NCBI GenBank assembly: GCA_020634615.1
Contig: JACKBI010000006.1
Span: 62,001-126,000 of the forward strand
Origin: Anaerolineales bacterium
Lineage (GTDB): Bacteria > Chloroflexota > Anaerolineae > JAAEKA01
Reading direction: 5' to 3'
Length of the DNA stretch: 64,000 nt
The notes below the pieces were generated by a model. That model saw nothing but the letters and a program-made list of their open reading frames with translations, searched no databases and had not been told where the DNA came from. Of the stretch, positions 49,800 to 59,150 are shown in pieces. The position numbers were made by a program, and so were the translations under genes. Each line of letters opens with the position of its first letter. The stretch's first letter is position 1.

Positions 49800-51485
49800 A
49801 TGGCGACAAGGCCCATCATTCTTACCGTTGACGACGAACCGCAAGTGCTCAACGCGGTCGAGCGCGATTTGCGCCGCCACTATCGCAACGAATACCGCAT
49901 CATCAAAGCTGGCTCCGGCGCTGAGGCGCTGGATGTGGCGCGCCAGCTTCTTCAGCGCGGCGACCCGCTGGCGCTGTTCCTGGCCGATCAGCGTATGCCA
50001 CGCATGAGCGGAACCGAGTTCCTGACCGAAGCGATCAAGTTCTACCCCGACGCGCGCAAGGTGCTTCTCACCGCCTATGCCGATACCCAGGCTGCCATCG
50101 ACAGTATTAACACCATTGGCCTCGACTACTACCTGATGAAACCGTGGGATCCACCGGAGCAAAATCTCTACCCGGTGCTGGACGATCTGCTCAGCGACTG
50201 GTGGCAGACCGCTCCGCCGCCCTACGATGGTATTCGCGTCGCTGGCACACTGTGGTCGCCGGCCAGCCACGACGTCAAGGACTTCCTGGCGCGCAACCGG
50301 ATCCCCTATTTGTGGCAGGATATCGAGAGCGACGCCCAGGCGCGCGATCTGGTAGAGGCGGTGATGCACAAACAGCAGGATGTGGCTGCTGAGGGGCATC
50401 GGTTGCCGGTCGTATTTTTGCCGGGCGGCGAAGCTCTGGTGCAGCCCGACATGCGGTTGCTGGCGCAGAAAGTCGGACTTCAGACGCAGGCAACCCAGCC
50501 TTTCTACGATCTGATCATTGTCGGCGCCGGGCCGGCCGGGCTGGGAGCGGGCGTCTACGGCGCATCGGAAGGGCTGCGTACGCTGATGATCGACCGCGCG
50601 GCCACGGGTGGTCAGGCCGGCACCAGCTCGCGCATCGAGAATTACCTGGGCTTTCCCAAAGGACTGAGCGGCGCAGATCTGGCCCAGCGGGCCACCTTGC
50701 AGGCCACCCGCCTGGGGGCTGAGATTCTGACCGCTCAGGATGTGGAAAAGGTGCGGGTCGAAGACCCGTATCGCTATGTCACACTGAACGACGGCACTGA
50801 ACTCGGCTGCAAGGCGCTGGTGATCGCGACCGGCGTGACCGTGCGCAAGCTGGCCGCGCCGGGGATTGACCCGCTGACCGGGGCCGGCATCTACTATGGC
50901 GCGGCGCTGACCGAAGCTGCCAACTATCGCGGCCAGCACGTCTACGTGGTCGGCGGCGCGAACTCAGCCGGTCAGGGCGCGATGTTCTTTTCCCGCTACG
51001 CCAGCCAGGTGACCATGCTCGTGCGCAGCGCGGGGCTGGAAGGCAGCATGTCGGCCTATCTGATCGACCAGATCAATGCTACGCCCAACATCGATGTGAT
51101 GGTGCGTACGCAGGTTACCGAGGCCCACGGCAGTAACCGGCTGGAGTCATTGACCCTTTTCAACGGCGACACCAACGAGACTACTATCGTTCCGGCAGCT
51201 GCGCTGTTCCTGTTTATCGGCGCCGTGCCGCACAGCGAGATGGTGGCCGACGTGGTGGAAACCAACAGCGCCGGGTTTGTTCTGACCGGCCAGGATCTGT
51301 CGCACGACGGCCAGCGGCCGCAGGGATGGAAGCTGAAGCGCGACCCATATTTGCTGGAAACCAGCGTGCCGGGCATCTTCGCTGCCGGAGATGTTCGCCA
51401 GGGCGCGGTACGGCGCGTTGCCTCCGCAGTGGGTGAAGGCGCCATCGCTGTCAGTCTGGTGCACCAATACCTGAAGAGCGTGTAG
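49800..51485 (+). CDS. Response regulator fused to thioredoxin-reductase-like flavoprotein
   Basis: 561-aa fusion. Residues 1-125 form a receiver domain (LTVDDEP, phosphoacceptor in LFLADQRMPRMSG, conserved LLTAYAD and K in LMKPW). About 146-225 is a thioredoxin/glutaredoxin-like part. About 235-555 is an FAD/NAD(P)H oxidoreductase (IIVGAGPAGLGAGVYGASEG, GGQAGTSSRIENYLGFP, VYVVGGANSAGQGAMFFSRYA, GIFAAGDVRQGAVRRVASAVGEGAIA). The redox CxxC of true thioredoxin reductases is missing at IYYGAALTEAANY. This fused architecture is known. The histidine kinase 71 bp downstream is its likely partner. It heads a six-gene run. Confidence 0.93.
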   Translation: MATRPIILTVDDEPQVLNAVERDLRRHYRNEYRIIKAGSGAEALDVARQLLQRGDPLALFLADQRMPRMSGTEFLTEAIKFYPDARKVLLTAYADTQAAIDSINTIGLDYYLMKPWDPPEQNLYPVLDDLLSDWWQTAPPPYDGIRVAGTLWSPASHDVKDFLARNRIPYLWQDIESDAQARDLVEAVMHKQQDVAAEGHRLPVVFLPGGEALVQPDMRLLAQKVGLQTQATQPFYDLIIVGAGPAGLGAGVYGASEGLRTLMIDRAATGGQAGTSSRIENYLGFPKGLSGADLAQRATLQATRLGAEILTAQDVEKVRVEDPYRYVTLNDGTELGCKALVIATGVTVRKLAAPGIDPLTGAGIYYGAALTEAANYRGQHVYVVGGANSAGQGAMFFSRYASQVTMLVRSAGLEGSMSAYLIDQINATPNIDVMVRTQVTEAHGSNRLESLTLFNGDTNETTIVPAAALFLFIGAVPHSEMVADVVETNSAGFVLTGQDLSHDGQRPQGWKLKRDPYLLETSVPGIFAAGDVRQGAVRRVASAVGEGAIAVSLVHQYLKSV

Positions 51486-51556
51486 GGCTGTCGACGGACG
51501 GCGGACAGCTGAAAGCTGATCGCCGCCTGTCTGCCGCCACTTGGAACGAGTAAACC

Positions 51557-53389
51557 ATGTACGACTTTCTGCGTAAAGTACCCCTGTTTGCCGAGCTGCC
51601 GATTGAGGACCTCGATCGTATCTGCGAGATGGTGAAGGAGGTGCATCTGCCGGCCGGTGAAGAGTTGTTCGCTGAAGGCAGCCGCGCCGACAGCGCCTAC
51701 ATCATCGAGTCCGGCGAGCTGGAGATCATCAAGACGTCGCTCAACCGTCAGGTGCTGATGGCTGTGCGTCGCTCTGGCGACGTCATCGGCGAGATGGGGC
51801 TGTTGGAGGACTCGGCGCGCAGCGCCACCGTCCGTGCGCGCAGCGACAGCGTTCTCTATGCCATCGCCGCGGAGCAGTTCGACTACCTGCTCAAAACCAG
51901 TCCTACGGCGTCGCGTGTGCTGCTGGGAATCGTATTGGCGCGCTGGCGAGCCGGGCAGAACACCTTGCGTCAAAGCGAGAAGATGGCCCAGCTTGGCACG
52001 TTGACCGCTGGCGTCGCACACGAACTGAACAACCCGGCTGCGGCCGTCAAGCGCGGCGCAAGCCAGTTGGAAGAGACACAACTGGCCTACGGCGAGGCAC
52101 AGGCGGGACTGGCGCAAGCTGGCCTGACGGTAGCGCAACGGGCCAGCCTGAACGAGCTGGCAAAGCAGGCGCGCGCGCTGGCTGAGCGACCTCTGGACAT
52201 CGACGCGTTGACCAGGAGTGATCAGGAGTACGCGCTGGAAGAATGGCTGGAAAGTCACAACGTGGAGGACGGCTGGGAGCTGGCGCCCACGCTGGTCAAT
52301 CTGGGTTATAGCGCCGACCAGTTGGCGGAGCTGGCGCGCCTGTTTGATGTCACGCAGTTGCCACCGGTTGTGACCTGGCTCGGTGCGACTTACAATGTCT
52401 ACAGTCTGCTGGCCGAGGTGAGTCAGGGGGCCAGCCGCATCTCCGAGATCGTCAAGGCGCTCAAGTCATACGTTTACCTCGATCAGGCGCCGGTGCAGGC
52501 CGTGGATATCCAGGAAGGACTGGACAACACACTGCTCATCCTGCGCAGCAAGTTGAGCGGTATCGCGGTCCACCGCGAATACACACCCGACCTGCCCAAG
52601 ATTGAGGGATTTGGCAGTGAGTTGAACCAGGTCTGGACCAACATTCTGGACAATGCCGCCGACGCGTTGGCGAATACGGCGATGCCTGAAATCATCATTC
52701 GCACGTCATACAATGCCGGTTGGGTCACCGTGCAGATCGAGGACAACGGTCCTGGCATACCACCGGAGGTTCAGAAGCGCATCTTCGATGCCTTCTTCAC
52801 CACCAAGCCGCCGGGTCAGGGCACCGGACTGGGGTTGGACATCAGCTACAATATCGTTGTCAACAAGCATCGCGGCGAGATCAAGGTGTTTTCGCATCCC
52901 GGCTCCACCTGTTTCCAGGTCGAGTTGCCTGTCGATTTTGGGGCGGCCGTGAATGCCGGGCCGGCGGTCGCGTCCAACGACGACGATCATCTGCGTCACA
53001 TCCTGATGACCGCCAAGACAGTCGCCGTCGTTGGCATCTCCAGTCGTCCTGATCGCCCGGGCTATTCCGTTCCTGCCTATCTTCAGTCCCACGGCTATCG
53101 CATCATCCCTGTTAATCCGGAACTGGAGGAAGTCCTCGGAGAGCGTGCCTATCCCGATCTGCTGTCAGTCCCGGAACCGGTGGATGTGGTTGAGGTGTTC
53201 CGCCGCGGCGGAGAGGTTATGTCCGTGGCAGAACAGGCCATCAAGATCGGCGCCAAAGTTGTCTGGATGCAGGAAGGCGTGGTCAACGAATCGGCAGCCA
53301 ATCTGGCGCTGGCCGCTGGTTTGGACGTGGTGATGGACACGTGTATGCGCGCAACCCACAGACGCTTGATTGCCAACGCTCCTAAATGA
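51557..53389 (+). CDS. cNMP-binding histidine kinase with C-terminal CoA-binding domain
   Basis: 610-aa soluble multidomain sensor. Residues about 1-125 form a cyclic-nucleotide-binding domain; the phosphate cassette is kept (GEMGLLEDSARSATVRA, with E79 and R88). The HisKA part carries the phospho-histidine H155 in TAGVAHELNNPAAAV. The ATPase has N-box NILDNAADAL, G1 DNGPGIPP and G2 GTGLGLDIS. Residues about 485-610 form a CoA-binding (YccU-type) domain: VAVVGISSRPDRPGYSVPAYLQSHGYRIIPVNP. No membrane helix. The combination links cyclic nucleotide, phosphorelay and a nucleotide cofactor-type input. Its stop overlaps the next start by ATGA. Confidence 0.93.
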   Translation: MYDFLRKVPLFAELPIEDLDRICEMVKEVHLPAGEELFAEGSRADSAYIIESGELEIIKTSLNRQVLMAVRRSGDVIGEMGLLEDSARSATVRARSDSVLYAIAAEQFDYLLKTSPTASRVLLGIVLARWRAGQNTLRQSEKMAQLGTLTAGVAHELNNPAAAVKRGASQLEETQLAYGEAQAGLAQAGLTVAQRASLNELAKQARALAERPLDIDALTRSDQEYALEEWLESHNVEDGWELAPTLVNLGYSADQLAELARLFDVTQLPPVVTWLGATYNVYSLLAEVSQGASRISEIVKALKSYVYLDQAPVQAVDIQEGLDNTLLILRSKLSGIAVHREYTPDLPKIEGFGSELNQVWTNILDNAADALANTAMPEIIIRTSYNAGWVTVQIEDNGPGIPPEVQKRIFDAFFTTKPPGQGTGLGLDISYNIVVNKHRGEIKVFSHPGSTCFQVELPVDFGAAVNAGPAVASNDDDHLRHILMTAKTVAVVGISSRPDRPGYSVPAYLQSHGYRIIPVNPELEEVLGERAYPDLLSVPEPVDVVEVFRRGGEVMSVAEQAIKIGAKVVWMQEGVVNESAANLALAAGLDVVMDTCMRATHRRLIANAPK

Positions 53390-54063
53390 GCAACGTCTTC
53401 TGGATGTTGATGCTGGCGCATCTCATCGCCGATTATCCCCTGCAACCTGACTGGATGGTGCGTGCCAAGCAGACATGGTCCGGACTGACGCTGCATGTCG
53501 GCGTGCATCTGGCGATGCTGCTCATCCTGGCCGGCACGGGGCGAGCGGTGCTTTGGCCGTTTCTGGTGGCATTGGCGGCCATGCACTTTGTAATCGACGC
53601 TTTCAAGAATTGGCTCGGACGTGTGCGACCGGATTGGGTCAGCGGGCCATACCTCCTCGATCAGTTGCTTCATCTGGTCTCACTGCTTGTCGTGGCAGCC
53701 TGGATCGTTGCCGTCGTTGGCTCGGATGCAGTTCCACATTACGGCACATGGATGATCTATGCGTGGGGATTGCTGGCGGCTACGTACGCCTGGTACATCA
53801 CGGAGCGTATCCTGGTTCGGCGCAATACGTCATATCTGGTGGAGGTCAACCGTCAGCGTTGGACGCGTATAGCGGCGCGTGGACTGTGGCTGACGCTATT
53901 CCTGTTGCTGGGTGACGCGCTGAACAGTGCAGTCGTCAGAGCGGCTGTGGCTGCACCGCTGCCCTACCTCTCAGGTCAACACCGCAGCCGCGCGCTGGCG
54001 ACGGACGTGATGGTCTCCCTGGTAACCGCGATCATAGTATTGGTGGCGCTGAGGCTGGCATGA
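53386..54063 (+). CDS. DUF3307-family membrane protein
   Basis: 225-aa polytopic protein with the DUF3307 start NVFWMLMLAHLIADYPLQPDWMVRAKQ and HVGVHLAMLLIL, then HFVIDAFKNWL and LLDQLLHLVSLLVVAAWI. These conserved His/Asp-rich helices define the family; function is unknown. It starts within the kinase stop (ATGA) and its own stop overlaps the next gene in the same way, so expression is tightly coupled. Confidence 0.82.
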   Translation: MSNVFWMLMLAHLIADYPLQPDWMVRAKQTWSGLTLHVGVHLAMLLILAGTGRAVLWPFLVALAAMHFVIDAFKNWLGRVRPDWVSGPYLLDQLLHLVSLLVVAAWIVAVVGSDAVPHYGTWMIYAWGLLAATYAWYITERILVRRNTSYLVEVNRQRWTRIAARGLWLTLFLLLGDALNSAVVRAAVAAPLPYLSGQHRSRALATDVMVSLVTAIIVLVALRLA

Positions 54064-54428
54064 GCAACGCACCCAAATTGGCGCGCATTCGGGTACCCAA
54101 CTGGTATTACCGGCTCAAGTACACGGGGCAGATGGCTGAAAAACACTGTTCTCACGTTGAACAGATACAGGTGGTTGCATCTAACACAGACATTTGTCGC
54201 GACTGTGTCGCAACAGGCGACACATGGCCGGCCCTGCGCATGTGTCTGATCTGCGGCTACGTCGGCTGCTGCGACAAGTCCAGGAATCAACACACCCGCA
54301 AGCACTACCAGGCGACCGGCCATCCGCTGATCCTTTCGCTGCATCCGCGTGAAGCCTGGGTGTGGTGTTACGAGGACCGGGCTTTGCTGGACCTGGACTC
54401 GCCACAGTTCGCTGGAAGACTGGCTTGA
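54060..54428 (+). CDS. UBP-type zinc-finger protein
   Basis: 122-aa protein with a ubiquitin-hydrolase-type zinc finger: KHCSHVEQIQ, ICRDCVATG, RMCLICGYVGCCD, NQHTRKHYQATGHPL. The Cys/His spacing is that of ZnF-UBP. Bacteria use such domains without classical ubiquitin; target unknown. A basic N-terminal stretch precedes it (about 30 residues). It overlaps DUF3307 by ATGA and precedes the rhodanese gene by 11 bp. Confidence 0.85.
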   Translation: MSNAPKLARIRVPNWYYRLKYTGQMAEKHCSHVEQIQVVASNTDICRDCVATGDTWPALRMCLICGYVGCCDKSRNQHTRKHYQATGHPLILSLHPREAWVWCYEDRALLDLDSPQFAGRLA

Positions 54429-54439
54429 TAGTTTGAGAG

Positions 54440-55351
54440 ATGGTGACTGTAACACTCCCGGCTGATTTGGTGGAGACCGCCTGGCTCGCAGAGCATCTGT
54501 ACGACCCGCGGCTGCGCGTAGTAGACATGCGCTGGCGAGGCGACGGCTCTGGCCGGCGCCTCTACTATCAGGGACACATCCCCGGCGCGGTTCATCTTGA
54601 CTGGCACAGCGACTTGAACGGCGGATCGGTCGATGACTTGCTGTTGCCGCCAGATCGGTTCGCCGCGTTGATGGCTGCCAACGGCATCGGCGACGACAGC
54701 GCCGTGGTCGCATATGCGGACACCGATCACAGCGGCGCGGCCCGGCTTTGGTGGGCGCTACACTATCACGGCCACGAGCAGGTTGCGGTGCTAAACGGCG
54801 GCATCGACAAGTGGCTGGCCGAGGGCCGGTCCCTGACAACCGCTGTGCCGCAGCCCGCGGCGGCCCGTTTCACGCCGCGCTTGCAGCCGCGCTGGCTGGC
54901 CACGGCAGATGAGATCGCTGCAACGCTGGAGAACCGCGCGGCGGGCGCGCAGTTGGTCGATACCCGCCCGCCGGAGCAATATGCAGGGCTGGCAGTCTGG
55001 TCGCCGCAAGGCAGCCGGTATCTGCCGCCAGGCCAGGCGTGGATCGAGGTAGACGGCGCTCGGCTGCGAGCCGGCCACATTCCCGGCGCGGTTCATCTGC
55101 ATTCGGTCGACAACCTGGCCCCCGACTGGACCTACCGCAGTCCGCCGGATCTTGCGACGTTGGCCGCGCAGGCTGGACTACGCACTGACCGGCGCGTGAT
55201 TCTTTATTGCGGAGTCGGTATTTCGGCCTCATTGGGCTTGTTTTCGTTGCATCTGGCTGGCTTCAACGACCTTGCTTTGTACGACGCATCGTGGCGCGAA
55301 TGGGGTGCGGACCCGGATCGGCCTGTTGAAGTAATGGCTCAGCCAGCATAG
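54440..55351 (+). CDS. Two-domain sulfurtransferase (rhodanese/MST type)
   Basis: 303-aa enzyme with tandem rhodanese domains. The N-half reads VVDMRWRGDGSGRRLYYQGHIPGAVHLDWHSDL and ALHYHGHEQVAVLNGGIDKWLAEG. The C-half has LVDTRPPEQYAGL and the active-site loop VILYCGVGISASLGLFSLHLAG with the catalytic cysteine. It moves sulfane sulfur from thiosulfate or 3-mercaptopyruvate to cyanide or thiol acceptors. The loop CGVGISA differs from canonical CRKGVT (rhodanese) and CGSGVTA (MST), closer to the latter. Last gene of the run from 49800. Confidence 0.92.
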   Translation: MVTVTLPADLVETAWLAEHLYDPRLRVVDMRWRGDGSGRRLYYQGHIPGAVHLDWHSDLNGGSVDDLLLPPDRFAALMAANGIGDDSAVVAYADTDHSGAARLWWALHYHGHEQVAVLNGGIDKWLAEGRSLTTAVPQPAAARFTPRLQPRWLATADEIAATLENRAAGAQLVDTRPPEQYAGLAVWSPQGSRYLPPGQAWIEVDGARLRAGHIPGAVHLHSVDNLAPDWTYRSPPDLATLAAQAGLRTDRRVILYCGVGISASLGLFSLHLAGFNDLALYDASWREWGADPDRPVEVMAQPA

Positions 55352-55355
55352 TTTC

Positions 55356-55412
55356 GTCATTTCCGTGAAGGCGGGAATCCACTCAGGCGAGCGCTAGATT
55401 CCCGCCTCCGCG
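55356..55412. repeat. Repeat family F, degenerate copy
   Basis: GTCATTTCCGTGAAGGCGGG followed by an inverted partner at 55397-55412. It marks the boundary between the kinase run and the cyclase genes. Confidence 0.75.
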
Positions 55413-55479
55413 AGAACACCTGCACGTACACCGCAGGTGCAAGTGTGACCGGTAGGTAGTTATCTTTGGGAAGCGATTC

Positions 55480-58400
55480 ATGATCTGTCCGAACTGTGAC
55501 ACGACCAATCCTGCGGGCGCAAAATTCTGCAACAACTGCGGCACACGATTGCCCGCAGGATGTCCCGCGTGTGGCACGATCAATCCGTCTGGCGCGAAGT
55601 TCTGCAACAACTGTGGCCGCAGCCTGACCGGCACCCCCAGTGATCCGCAAGTGTCGTCGGTGGAGCGTGAGCCGTCCGCGCTCGACCCGTACATACCTGA
55701 CGAAGTGCAGGCGCGTCTGGGGCGCGCCCGCGCCCACAGCGGCGTCGAAGGCGAACGGCGGATCGTGACGATTCTGTTTTGCGACGTGAAAGGATCGACG
55801 GCTGCCGCGTCGACCCTCGACCCGGAGGAGTGGACCGAAATCATCAACGGAGCGTTCGAGTACATGATCCAGCCGGTCTATACGTATGACGGCACGGTCG
55901 CCCGGCTGACAGGCGACGGCATCCTGGCGTTTTTCGGCGCACCGGTGGCGCACGAGGACGACCCACAGCGGGCCGTGTTGGCCGGGCTGGCGATCATCGC
56001 CGGGGTGCAGCGTTACCGCGAATCGGTGCGCACTCGCTGGGGGATCGACTTCAGCGTCCGTGTCGGCATCAACACCGGACTGGTGGTGGTTGGCGCGGTT
56101 GGCTCGACCCAGCGCATGGAATACACCGCCATGGGCGATGCCATCAACATCGCCGCGCGCATGGAACAGACGGCCGATCCCAACACCGTTCGCATCGCGA
56201 GAGATACGTATCAACAGGTAGCGCAGCAGTTCGACGTCGAAGAACTGGGCAGGATCGCGATCCGTGGCAAGGAGGCGCCGGTCGAGGCGTATCGTGTGCT
56301 CGGACCGCGACCGGGCGCAATGCGACGGCGCCACATCTCGCGTGCCCAGACGCCGCTGATCGGCCGTGACTGGGAACTGCGCGCGCTGGAGCAAGCTGTC
56401 GTGCGGGTGCTGCAGGGTCAGGGCGGCATCGTTTGCGTAGTTGGCGAAGCGGGTATGGGCAAGAGCCGCCTGTTGCACGAAGCGGCCCAATTCTGGCGGC
56501 GCTCGACGGAGTCCGATCATTGGTACGTTACCGGCAGCCTTTCCTACGAGACCGGCGTGCCCTACGCCCAGTTTCAGCGTTTGCTGCGCCAGGGCGCCGG
56601 CGTTTCTCCCACCGACAGCGCCGAAGCTGTTCGCGGCAAGCTCTCTGTCTTCGTCGATGCATTTCCCGCAGACCAACAGCCGCAGGCGCGACAGGTCTTT
56701 GAACAGGTGTTGGGTGTGCCGCCGCTCAACGGCAACCACCCGCTGGAGGGTGAGCTGTTCAAGGAGGCGCTCTTTGCGACGATCCTGCATCTGTCGCGGG
56801 CCTGGGCAGCCGAGGGGCCGATGGTTCTGGTCCTGGACGATCTGCAGTGGACCGATCCCGCGTCCGTCGAGTTGCTGATTCACCTCTTCCAGTTGGCCGA
56901 ACAGGCGGGCATTCTCTTCCTGTGTACCACCCGAATCGAACGGGAGGCGCCGGGCTGGCAAGTGACCGCCGTCGCGCGCCAGGAGTTCTCACGGCAATAC
57001 ACCGAGATCTGGCTGCACGCACTGTCGCAGAGTCACAGCGAGCAGTTGATGGAATCGCTGGCCGGGCCGGCGGGCTTGGCTGCGCCGTTGCGCGAACAGA
57101 TCGTACGCAAGACCGAGGGCAATCCGCTCTTCGTCGAAGAGCTTGTGTTGTCGATCCTCGAAGAAAGCGGCGAAGCCGGGGGTGCCCACGGCGGCCAGCA
57201 GGCGGCCGATTCCGACGACGACATCGAGATACCCGATACCTTGCAGGCGCTGTTGCTGTCGCGGGTAGACCGGCTGGACGAAGACGCACGCTACGTTGTC
57301 CAGTTGGCATCGGTTATCGGGTACCAGTTCCACCGTAAGGTGTTGCGGGAGATCGTGGCATCGTCGCTGGACATCGACCGGCAGTTGGCGACACTCTTGC
57401 AGCACGAGCTGGTGCGCGAGATTGCGCCGGCGCCCGAACGCGTCCTGGCCTTCCGCCACGCCCTCATCCAGGATGCTGTCTACCAGTCGATCCTGCGCAG
57501 CCAGCGGCGTATCTTCCACCTGCGGGTGGCTGAAGCGCTGCAGGCCCTGTTTCCCGACCGGCAGACCGAGTTTGCCGCCTTGCTGGCGCACCATCTTGCC
57601 GAGGGCGGCGACACAGCGGCAGCGATTGCCTGCTACACAAAAGCCGGGGACACGGCCGCAGGTCTGTACGCCAACGCCGAGGCGGTGGCCCATTACAGCG
57701 AGGCGCTGAAGCTGGCGCGTGGCCACGAAACACCGCCGCAGGACATGCTGCATCTGTATCGCAGCCGCGGCCGGTCGCTGGACATGCTGGGTCGTCATGC
57801 TGAAGCCGCCGAGAACTATGAAATGCTGCAAGCGCTCGGCAAACAGTTGGGCGACCGTTCCATGGAACTGGCAGGGCTGGCCGGCAGGGCGGCTTTGTAC
57901 GCGATCCCAACGGACATCCACGACCCCGCCCGCAGCCGTGAACTGGCCGAGCAGGCGCTGCCGCTGGCGCGTGAGGTTGGGGACCACGAGGCTGAGGCAC
58001 GGCTGCTCTGGAACCTGTTGCTGGCCAGCAAGTTCGCCGGGACGCCCGGCGAGGCCATTGCCTTTGGTGAAGCGTCGCTGGCTATCGCGCGCCAGTACAA
58101 CCTGCGCCAGCAGATGGCCTACACCCTCAACGATCTTGGCATCTTCGCCTATGTCGATGCTGGCAGAACGGACGATGCGCTGGCAACGCTGCGCCAGGCG
58201 CTGCCCTTGTGGATTGAACTGGGCAACCGGCCTATGCAGGCCGACAACCTGAGCGGTACGGCCATTATCCAGTTTATGAAGGGAGATTTTCGCCAGGCCA
58301 GCGCAACAGCGGATGAAGCCCTCTCCATCAGCCAGCAGATCGGAAACCTGTGGGGGCAATCATACAGCCAATGGACGGTGGGCGACGTGTTGTTCGAGCG

Positions 58401-59142
58401 CGGCCAATGGGGCGCGGCTCTTGACAGGATGCAGAATTGCATTGACCTGGCAACTCGCGCTGGTTTTACCGGCGCGGCCGTGGGGGTCGGTTCATCGAGG
58501 GCCTTTGTCTACGGCGTGATCGGCGCAGTGGAGGAAGCGTTGGTGCAGGTGCGCGCGGTTCGGCGGCTGGCCGAAGAGGGATTGTCCGGCTGGCTGGTTT
58601 GGCCATTGAGCGTCGAGGTGCAACTGTTACTCAAGACAGGGCGCGTCGATGAGGCAGCCGAGATCATGGGGCGCGTGGATGCCTTGTTTGCCAGCGGACG
58701 TGTTGGCAGCTATTTGCCCACCGTGGGACTCTCCGTGAACATGGCGCGCGGCCGGCTTGCGCTTGCCCAAGGTGATCTCCTGGCCAGCCAGTCTGCAGCC
58801 GCCACGCTGGCGGACTATATGAAACGGGCGTCCATTCGCGTATTCATGCCCGACAGCCACTTCTTGAGCGCAGAAACGCTGCTGCGCCTTGGCAAACCGG
58901 AACAGGCAGTCGAGCAATTCGTCAGGGCGATCGAAATTGCCCGCAGCATTGGCTCACGGCGCAGTCTGTGGCAGGGGCTGTCCGCCCTCAGCGCGATCGA
59001 GGACGACCTGGGGCTGGTTGACCAGGCAAGCGCGCACCGCAGCGAGGCCCGCGAACTGCACGCCTACATTATCGGGCACCTGCAAGACTCCGACCTGCGC
59101 GCTGTTTTCCTGGAGCAGTCTGGACCCTCGCGTAGCTCATAA
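55480..59142 (+). CDS. Zinc-ribbon/class III cyclase/STAND-like ATPase/TPR protein (1220 aa)
   Basis: Giant soluble signalling protein. Two zinc ribbons (C3/C6/C17/C20 and C28/C31/C42/C45) come first. A class III nucleotide cyclase (about 93-275) follows with metal aspartates D102 (FCDVKGST) and D146 (LTGDGILAFFG) and N223/R227 (GDAINIAARM). The base-contacting positions are R142 (usually Lys) and T216 (Asp in many, Thr in class IIIb). An AAA/STAND ATPase (about 292-700) has Walker A GEAGMGKS (322-329) and Walker B VLVLDDLQW, then a winged-helix-like part. TPR repeats cover about 700-1200. The family resembles large adenylate-cyclase/LuxR-type regulators. Cyclase activity is not certain. Confidence 0.92.
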   Translation: MICPNCDTTNPAGAKFCNNCGTRLPAGCPACGTINPSGAKFCNNCGRSLTGTPSDPQVSSVEREPSALDPYIPDEVQARLGRARAHSGVEGERRIVTILFCDVKGSTAAASTLDPEEWTEIINGAFEYMIQPVYTYDGTVARLTGDGILAFFGAPVAHEDDPQRAVLAGLAIIAGVQRYRESVRTRWGIDFSVRVGINTGLVVVGAVGSTQRMEYTAMGDAINIAARMEQTADPNTVRIARDTYQQVAQQFDVEELGRIAIRGKEAPVEAYRVLGPRPGAMRRRHISRAQTPLIGRDWELRALEQAVVRVLQGQGGIVCVVGEAGMGKSRLLHEAAQFWRRSTESDHWYVTGSLSYETGVPYAQFQRLLRQGAGVSPTDSAEAVRGKLSVFVDAFPADQQPQARQVFEQVLGVPPLNGNHPLEGELFKEALFATILHLSRAWAAEGPMVLVLDDLQWTDPASVELLIHLFQLAEQAGILFLCTTRIEREAPGWQVTAVARQEFSRQYTEIWLHALSQSHSEQLMESLAGPAGLAAPLREQIVRKTEGNPLFVEELVLSILEESGEAGGAHGGQQAADSDDDIEIPDTLQALLLSRVDRLDEDARYVVQLASVIGYQFHRKVLREIVASSLDIDRQLATLLQHELVREIAPAPERVLAFRHALIQDAVYQSILRSQRRIFHLRVAEALQALFPDRQTEFAALLAHHLAEGGDTAAAIACYTKAGDTAAGLYANAEAVAHYSEALKLARGHETPPQDMLHLYRSRGRSLDMLGRHAEAAENYEMLQALGKQLGDRSMELAGLAGRAALYAIPTDIHDPARSRELAEQALPLAREVGDHEAEARLLWNLLLASKFAGTPGEAIAFGEASLAIARQYNLRQQMAYTLNDLGIFAYVDAGRTDDALATLRQALPLWIELGNRPMQADNLSGTAIIQFMKGDFRQASATADEALSISQQIGNLWGQSYSQWTVGDVLFERGQWGAALDRMQNCIDLATRAGFTGAAVGVGSSRAFVYGVIGAVEEALVQVRAVRRLAEEGLSGWLVWPLSVEVQLLLKTGRVDEAAEIMGRVDALFASGRVGSYLPTVGLSVNMARGRLALAQGDLLASQSAAATLADYMKRASIRVFMPDSHFLSAETLLRLGKPEQAVEQFVRAIEIARSIGSRRSLWQGLSALSAIEDDLGLVDQASAHRSEARELHAYIIGHLQDSDLRAVFLEQSGPSRSS

Positions 59143-59150
59143 GAAACACA

